Assembly: GCA_017621515.1 (NCBI GenBank)
Contig: JAGASY010000046.1
Location: 1 to 39,317 of the forward strand
DNA length: 39,317 nt
Source: Bacteroidaceae bacterium
Lineage (GTDB): Bacteria > Bacteroidota > Bacteroidia > Bacteroidales > Bacteroidaceae
Direction: 5' to 3'
The notes beneath the pieces were generated by a model that saw only the letters and a list, made by a program, of their open reading frames with translations, had not been told where the DNA came from and did not search any database. Positions within the stretch are counted from its first letter, which is position 1; each line of letters starts with the position of its first letter. Shown here in pieces: positions 34,504-39,317 of this stretch. Both the position numbers and the translations under genes were made by a program.

Positions 34504-36036
34504 TCAGTCATCCATCAACGGAAGCTTTATAATGAACTTCGTACCAATGCCTAATTCACTTTCCGCATGTATAGTACCTTTATGATTGATGATGATTTTC
34601 TTCACGTATGCAAGCCCCAGTCCGAAGCCCTTCACATCATGCAGATTACCGGTGTGTACCCGATAGAACTTCTCAAAAATCTTTTTCAAGTCATCCTTCT
34701 TAATGCCGATACCATTATCCTGCACCGAAATGCACAGTTTCTTGCCCTCATTCCAAGTAGAAACCTTCAGCTCAAGTTCTATGTCATTCCTCTTATATTT
34801 AACCGCATTGTCCATAAGGTTGAATATCACATTCGTGAAGTGCATATCATCCACATATATGATAGGGTCTTCAGCCTTAAGACTTGAGATAATCTTGCCG
34901 CCGTTCTTCTCCACTTTCAGAGCAAATGTATGTATCACCCCGGCAATCAATTCATTAGCGTCAATCTCCCGCATCTTCAGATTTGCTTCACGATGGTCGT
35001 ACATCGACAACTGCAAAACCTTTTCCACTTGAAAGCGCAGACGTTTCGTTTCATCATTAATCGTAGAGGTCAGACGCTCAAGCATCTGAGGAGTCTTCTT
35101 CACGGAAGAATCACTGAGCATCTGTGCCGCAAGCGAAATAGAAGAAATCGGAGTCTTGAACTCATGTGTCATATTGTTTATGAAGTCATTCTTCACTTCT
35201 GTAAGCTTCTTCTGACGGAACACGAGCACCAGCGTAATGATAAACGTAGCCAACAGAACCAAAGTAAACATAACAGAAAGCATAATGAACTTCATGGAAC
35301 TGTAGATAAAACGTCCCTGTTCCGGAAAATGAACTTTCAACACTCCCATCTTCTGTACCGGATCATTCTTGAACAATGTCTCCGTATAACTTAGATCCTC
35401 TCCCTTTACATCGTAATCAGAACAACGGTAAACCACTCTGCCGTTACTTGCAAGAACTGAAAAATGGTATTCTATATTAATGCCATTATTACTCAACTCC
35501 GTCTTTATCTCTTGGTCAAGTTCATTAAAGTCTATGCGATCTTCAAGCGGACGATCGCTTGCCGTATATAGCATACTGTAGATAACTTCATCAAGCAGTT
35601 TCTTGTCATAATCATAACGCTGCTTCATTATCTCCTGCAAGGAACGATTCTTATAAGGCACCGTCCCTTTCTGCTTGGTAAAATATTTGTCGGAAATATT
35701 CGTACTTGCCGTTGTCTCAAGCGAGGTGAACACACTGCCGTCCTTGGCTGTCACTCTGTGCACACGCTGTATCACCGAAGAATCCGTACTGACAATGATA
35801 GAATCATACGCAGTGGCAATCCCATCCATCGCAGCCGCACCCTGCTCCAGATAGCGTGTAGCCTCTTTCACTTCAAGATGACGAGAAACCTGATAAAGAC
35901 TTCTGCTTACCGACTCGTCGAAATGAAGCTTGCGCATACCTATGGTTTCTTCAATATATTGCATCTGAAGAATAAGAAGACCTACAAAAGAGATTCCCAT
36001 CACTATTGCAAGTATTGATATTGTCGATTTCTTCAT
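34504..36036 (-). CDS. rprX: Sensor histidine kinase RprX
   Basis: The 510-residue membrane kinase has transmembrane helices at about 5-26 and 249-273 around a roughly 220-residue periplasmic domain. Next comes a dimerisation helix with the phospho-acceptor His291 (NMTHEFKTPISS), an N box (NVIFNLMDNAVKYKR), DNGIGI and GFGLGLAYV nucleotide-binding boxes. It phosphorylates RprY in response to an unknown envelope signal. The order kinase then regulator matches the B. fragilis rprX-rprY pair. A terminator at 36218-36250 separates it from the EF-G2 gene upstream. Confidence 0.9.
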   Translation of the reverse strand: MKKSTISILAIVMGISFVGLLILQMQYIEETIGMRKLHFDESVSRSLYQVSRHLEVKEATRYLEQGAAAMDGIATAYDSIIVSTDSSVIQRVHRVTAKDGSVFTSLETTASTNISDKYFTKQKGTVPYKNRSLQEIMKQRYDYDKKLLDEVIYSMLYTASDRPLEDRIDFNELDQEIKTELSNNGINIEYHFSVLASNGRVVYRCSDYDVKGEDLSYTETLFKNDPVQKMGVLKVHFPEQGRFIYSSMKFIMLSVMFTLVLLATFIITLVLVFRQKKLTEVKNDFINNMTHEFKTPISSISLAAQMLSDSSVKKTPQMLERLTSTINDETKRLRFQVEKVLQLSMYDHREANLKMREIDANELIAGVIHTFALKVEKNGGKIISSLKAEDPIIYVDDMHFTNVIFNLMDNAVKYKRNDIELELKVSTWNEGKKLCISVQDNGIGIKKDDLKKIFEKFYRVHTGNLHDVKGFGLGLAYVKKIIINHKGTIHAESELGIGTKFIIKLPLMDD

Positions 36037-36217
36037 CTCTTACCTTATTTTATGAAAAGACCATCACATCCGAAATGCAAATAATCTTATATCCGTTTTC
36101 CTTGTTGAAATATGTTTTCAAATTATTAACAATATTCCAAGCATCTTGTTTGCAAATTAATGAAAAACTTAATACTCCTCCAAATTTTTACTTAATTACT
36201 TAGCGTCTTTTATGCAA

Positions 36218-36250
36218 AAAGGTCGGCACTTTTAACAAATGCCGACCTTT
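36218..36250 (-). terminator. Intrinsic terminator of the EF-G2 gene
   Basis: AAAGGTCGGCA (36218-36228) pairs perfectly with 36240-36250 around an 11-base loop. On the minus strand the stem is followed by TTTTT. It lies 33 bases after the EF-G2 stop. Confidence 0.85.
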
Positions 36251-36282
36251 AGATTACATTTCAGTTAACTTGTTAACCTATT

Positions 36283-38442
36283 TTAATCTTCGTTCTTATC
36301 CAGTTCTTCAAATTCCTTCATCAACTTCTGTTGCAAATCTGTAGGAACAAGCTCATAACTTGCAAATTTCATGATAAAGGAAGCTCTACCACCAGTGATT
36401 GAGCTTAACGTAGTGGAATAGCTCGACAGCCCCTTCAAAGGCACCTTGGCAACAAGCTTCTCATAGCCGTTTTCGCTCTCGCTTCCGATAATCATACCGC
36501 GTCTGCCCTGCAAGTCGCTCATCACGTCACCCATTTTGTCGCTCGGAACAAAGACCTCAACATCATAGATTGGTTCCAGAAGCTTAGGTCCGGCATTCTT
36601 GAAAGCCTCACTAAAGGCATGACGTCCGGCAAGCATGAAAGAAAGTTCATTGCTATCTACCGGGTGCATCTTTCCGTCATATACGATGACCCGTACATCG
36701 CGCGCATAACTTCCTGTCAAAGGGCCTTGTTCCATACGGCTCATCACACCCTTGAGAATAGCAGGCATAAAGCGTGAGTCTATCGCACCTCCGACCACAC
36801 TGTTGATAAAGACAAGCTTGCCGCCCCATTCGAGGTCTATCTCTTCCTTGCCTTTGTTCGTTATCTTATATTCCTGATTATTGAACTTATAGGTAGTAGG
36901 TTCCGGCATACCGTCATAATACGGCTCTACAATGAGATGAACTTCTCCGAACTGCCCTGCACCACCCGACTGCTTCTTGTGGCGATAGTCAGCACGTGCA
37001 GCCTTAGTGATTGTTTCACGGTATGGAATCTTCGGCTCTTCAAAACGAATCTTGATTTTCTCATTGTTTTCAAGACGCCATTTCAATGTGCGCAGATGGA
37101 ACTCTCCCTGTCCTTTGACAAGTGTCTGTTTGAGTTCCTTGCTCTGCTCCAATATCCATGTCGGATCTTCCTGACTCATCTTCTGTATGGCCGCCATCAT
37201 CTTTTCAGAATCAGCCTCATTCTCTGCCTTTATGGCGCGTATGTACTTAGAGTTTGGATATTTCACAAAGTTGAACCTGTGCTCACAGTCTTTATCCACC
37301 AACGTGTTGCCTGTGCGCACATCCTTCAGCTTCACCGTACAGCCTATATCTCCGGCAACCAGCTCTTCCACCTTTATACGGTTGGCTCCGGCGCACACAA
37401 AAATCTGTGCCAGACGTTCCTTCGAGCCTCTGTCGCTGTTTGTAAGGTCATCGCCTTCATGCACCTTACCGCTCATCACCTTGAAATACTGCACACCACC
37501 AATATGCGGTTCATTTGCAGTCTTGAAGAAATAGAGTGAAGTCGGCGCATTTGGATCAGGGTTAACCACCTCACCACGAGTGTTATGCACCTGAGGCATT
37601 TCATCTACGAAAGGCACCACATTGCCAAGGAACTCCATCAAGCGACGCACACCCATGTCTTTGTATGCACAAACACAGAACACCGGATACATGGAGCGTG
37701 AAGCCAGTCCCTTGCGAATACCTTCACGCAACTCATCTTCCGTAAGCGACTCGGTGTCAAAGAACTTCTCCATCAGCGTTTCGTCATTCTCAGCGGCAGC
37801 CTCCACAAGAGCCTTGTGCATTTCCATCGCCTTCTCCATCTCTTCTGCCGGAATATCCTCTATGACAGGTTCTCCGCCTTCAGGTTTCCAAGAGTATTTC
37901 TTCATCAGAAGCACATCAATAAGCGCATTGAAGTTCGGACCTTCATTCAACGGATACTGTACCGGAACCACCTTGCTTCCATAAATTTCAGTCAGGCGTT
38001 CAAGCACATTATGATAATCACATTTATCGCTATCAAGCTGATTGACAAGGAATATGACCGGCTTGCCTAGCTTCTCTGTATAACGGAAGTGGTTCTGAGT
38101 GCCGACTTCCGGACCATACTGACCATTGAGAAGCAGAATAGCTGTATCCGTCACATTGAGGGCTGTCATGGCCGCTCCGACAAAATCGTCCGACCCGGGA
38201 CAGTCGATGATATTAAGTTTCTTGCCGTTCCACTCCACATGATATACAGTAGAAAACACAGAATACCCATATTCCTGCTCTACCGGGAAGTAGTCGCTGA
38301 CAGTATTCTTTGCCGTGATACGTCCACGGCGACTGATAATTCCTGCTTCATAAAGGAGGGCTTCCGTAAGTGTCGTCTTGCCCGAACCGTCATTGCCAAG
38401 AAGAGCAATGTTCTTAATCTCATTAGTCTGATAGATTTTCAT
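36283..38442 (-). CDS. fusA2: Elongation factor G paralog (EF-G2 type)
   Basis: The 719-residue protein has all five EF-G domains, but the G domain is altered. The P-loop is GNDGSGKTT (16-24), switch II is DCPGSDDF (80-87) where canonical EF-G has DTPGHVDF, and G4 is NQLD (134-137) instead of NKMD. The catalytic switch II histidine is therefore Ser84. A Bacteroides EF-G paralog (EF-G2 of B. thetaiotaomicron) that promotes translocation without GTP hydrolysis and matters for gut colonisation has been described, and this gene fits that type. Domain IV retains GQFGEVHLIVEP and GGAIDSRFMPAILKGV. A 9-bp palindrome lies about 135-170 bases upstream. The housekeeping fusA is expected elsewhere. Confidence 0.9.
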   Translation of the reverse strand: MKIYQTNEIKNIALLGNDGSGKTTLTEALLYEAGIISRRGRITAKNTVSDYFPVEQEYGYSVFSTVYHVEWNGKKLNIIDCPGSDDFVGAAMTALNVTDTAILLLNGQYGPEVGTQNHFRYTEKLGKPVIFLVNQLDSDKCDYHNVLERLTEIYGSKVVPVQYPLNEGPNFNALIDVLLMKKYSWKPEGGEPVIEDIPAEEMEKAMEMHKALVEAAAENDETLMEKFFDTESLTEDELREGIRKGLASRSMYPVFCVCAYKDMGVRRLMEFLGNVVPFVDEMPQVHNTRGEVVNPDPNAPTSLYFFKTANEPHIGGVQYFKVMSGKVHEGDDLTNSDRGSKERLAQIFVCAGANRIKVEELVAGDIGCTVKLKDVRTGNTLVDKDCEHRFNFVKYPNSKYIRAIKAENEADSEKMMAAIQKMSQEDPTWILEQSKELKQTLVKGQGEFHLRTLKWRLENNEKIKIRFEEPKIPYRETITKAARADYRHKKQSGGAGQFGEVHLIVEPYYDGMPEPTTYKFNNQEYKITNKGKEEIDLEWGGKLVFINSVVGGAIDSRFMPAILKGVMSRMEQGPLTGSYARDVRVIVYDGKMHPVDSNELSFMLAGRHAFSEAFKNAGPKLLEPIYDVEVFVPSDKMGDVMSDLQGRRGMIIGSESENGYEKLVAKVPLKGLSSYSTTLSSITGGRASFIMKFASYELVPTDLQQKLMKEFEELDKNED

Positions 38443-38575
38443 ATTCTGAAAAAATAGTTTAAGGTTTTACTTATGTAGAAACAGCTCTCGCATAACAACA
38501 TACACACAGCTGTTCCAGTAATTCGGGCGAAAAATACGCAAAAGTTATCAAAGACGCACAATTAAAGTTTATGTT

Positions 38576-38609
38576 GTAAAACATTTTTACACTTGCAAGG
38601 ATGTTTTAC
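38576..38609. promoter_or_regulatory. Inverted repeat upstream of the EF-G2 gene
   Basis: GTAAAACAT (38576-38584) and ATGTTTTAC (38601-38609) form a perfect 9-bp inverted repeat with a 16-base centre, 134 bases upstream of the EF-G2 ATG. It could be an operator for a dimeric regulator or a weak hairpin. The remnant frame ends two bases beyond it. Confidence 0.35.
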
Positions 38610-38610
38610 C

Positions 38611-38772
38611 CTATTTTCCATACATAAACCGGCGGAAGTATGCCTTGTCCTGAGGTAATTTTGCTTCTATTTGAGCAGCTTCTTCCTGTTTTATATATAC
38701 ATTTCTTCTACTTTTATTAGTATATAGGAAAGAAACGGTCTTAAAAGTCTTCTTATTTTTAAGCGAGTGTTC
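38611..38772 (-). pseudogene. Possible 3' remnant of a gene (no start codon)
   Basis: A 53-codon frame is open from 38772 to the TAG at 38611 and reads like a real protein C-terminus, for example YIKQEEAAQIEAKLPQDKAY and then FRRFMYGK. There is no ATG, GTG or TTG before the last four residues, and an in-frame TGA bounds it upstream, only 10 bases from a short dispersed unit. I cannot name the family. It may be a decayed gene truncated at the edge of the repeat element, or chance. Confidence 0.3.
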
Positions 38773-38783
38773 TCATGTTTTAA

Positions 38784-38832
38784 CTGGATGTATTCAACAG
38801 ACCTTCCTTGTGGGGTTAGTGGATGTATCTAC
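38784..38832 (+). repeat. Two short units beside repeat copy 4
   Basis: CTGGATGTATTCAACAGAC (38784-38802) and GTGGATGTATCTAC (38819-38832) lie in the same orientation. The first matches the core TGTATTCAACAGAC exactly; the second is a degenerate copy. Confidence 0.55.
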
Positions 38833-38974
38833 ATAAATCATAACAAGAAAACACTCAAACACACCCTACAAAAAACGTGCCAACAGCAAAAAACGAAGAG
38901 AGAAGAAAAACGGTTTTGTCACAAAAAGAAACAAACACAAAACAAACTGACAACAAATACAGCTCATTGCTTTC

Positions 38975-39317
38975 TTTTCGATTTTGTTAAATGTTAAAAT
39001 TCCAAGTCCTCTGGCACACGTCAAAATCGCCCGCGCCGAACTTTTCTCGGAGAACGGGGATTCTACACGCATTTTCTAACACCTCATTGAAATGTGAAAT
39101 TATGTTTCGTTTTTGACAGTCCTTTTACATTTATTTATCTTCGGCGAAGAGTCGTTTTGGAAAATCTACTAAGTTTTGATATTTCCAGCGCACTGTCGTC
39201 ACATTTTCAGCGCACTGTTTTATCAGCGACAGTGCGCTACAATTTTAAAAACTTAGTAGTTTGGAGAAATTTTCAGCGTAGATTTTTTGAAAAAGCACCG
39301 GGAAACGGGAAAAAAGA
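38975..39317 (-). repeat. Dispersed repeat copy 4 (subtype A, inverted, cut by the window end)
   Basis: In reverse complement this matches copy 1: the core decamers CAGCGCACTG (39186-39195 and 39208-39217) and CAGTGCGCTA (39230-39239), the CTCTTCGCC block as its complement (about 39144-39152), and the arm with AATCCCCGTTCTCCGAG and AAAAGTTCGGCG. The arm also keeps GGAATTTTAACATTTAACAA in place of GGATTTTTAACATTTGGCAA. The copy continues past the window. Confidence 0.7.

Larger units (their letters stand above)
38443..39317. other. Gap with EF-G2 leader, gene remnant and repeat copy 4
   Basis: The gap has the upstream region of the EF-G2 gene with a palindrome (38576-38609), an open but start-less frame (38611-38772), short units (38784-38832), AT-rich sequence (about 38833-38980) and repeat copy 4 to the window edge. 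No promoter box could be fixed for fusA2. Confidence 0.5.

Noticed and set aside
12955..39317. The dispersed repeats as a CRISPR array
   Set aside because: The repeats are four long, diverged copies kilobases apart, without regular spacers, and no cas gene is present.
1..39317. tRNA, rRNA, tmRNA or RNase P genes
   Set aside because: No cloverleaf, GGTTC-loop plus acceptor stem, or rRNA signature was found by reading both strands of the gaps. A dedicated tRNA or RNA-family search could still find one.

Overview
The window is a chromosomal stretch from a member of the Bacteroidales, most likely Bacteroidaceae or Prevotellaceae. The evidence is Bacteroidetes-type promoters (TTTG about 20 bp upstream of TAnnTTTG) with A-rich rather than Shine-Dalgarno leaders, an RprX/RprY two-component pair like that of Bacteroides fragilis, a GTPase-site-altered EF-G paralog of the EF-G2 type, DUF4861, a secreted lyase with a T9SS-like tail, and the match of the malate dehydrogenase and dihydroorotase to Bacteroidales proteins. 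Nothing looks like a phage, plasmid, insertion sequence, CRISPR array, rRNA or tRNA. Nearly all genes are ordinary chromosomal ones.

Layout. 1-2145 (minus): a glycosyltransferase and a secreted esterase, divided by a terminator. 2300-8549 (plus): a ROK sugar kinase with its own terminator, then a five-gene run: polyprenol-phosphate mannosyltransferase, dihydroorotase (pyrC), a free-standing MetH reactivation domain, a membrane metallophosphoesterase and a PlsC acyltransferase. 8683-10930 (minus): a PDDEXK (DUF1016) nuclease-like gene followed 10 bp later by a secreted DUF4861 protein. 11160-17058 (plus): mtaB, a DUF1232 protein, gltX and waaA (Kdo transferase). 17144-19511 (minus): aminopeptidase P and a gamma-carbonic-anhydrase-like protein. 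20846-22988 (plus): malate dehydrogenase and a family 2 glycosyltransferase. 23045-28171 (minus): an AraC regulator with an alpha/beta hydrolase, and a 950-residue multidomain lyase. 29336-38442 (minus): mfd, the rprXY pair and the EF-G2 gene.

The most unusual structure is in the four long gene-poor gaps (about 12.5-13.6, 19.5-20.8, 28.2-29.3 and 38.5-39.3 kb). Each holds a copy of a dispersed AT-rich element built around clustered GC-rich decamers (CAGCGCACTG and its inverse) next to a conserved CTCTTCGCC...AGATAAA block. Copies 1 and 2 lie in one orientation, and copies 3 and 4 in the other. Copies 2 and 3 form a roughly 620-bp inverted pair enclosing mdh to the lyase. Copies 1 and 4 belong to a second subtype and enclose that pair, so the repeats are nested. 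A separate short unit (core TGTATTCAACAGACTCC) lies at the edges of three copies and near the window start. I recognise no published name for this element.

Other points are a candidate attenuator (33441-33518) downstream of rprY, an EF-G paralog whose catalytic switch II histidine is replaced by serine, and a stand-alone methionine synthase activation domain. Homology calls are from memory of families and motifs. No search was run, and repeat identities are by-eye estimates.
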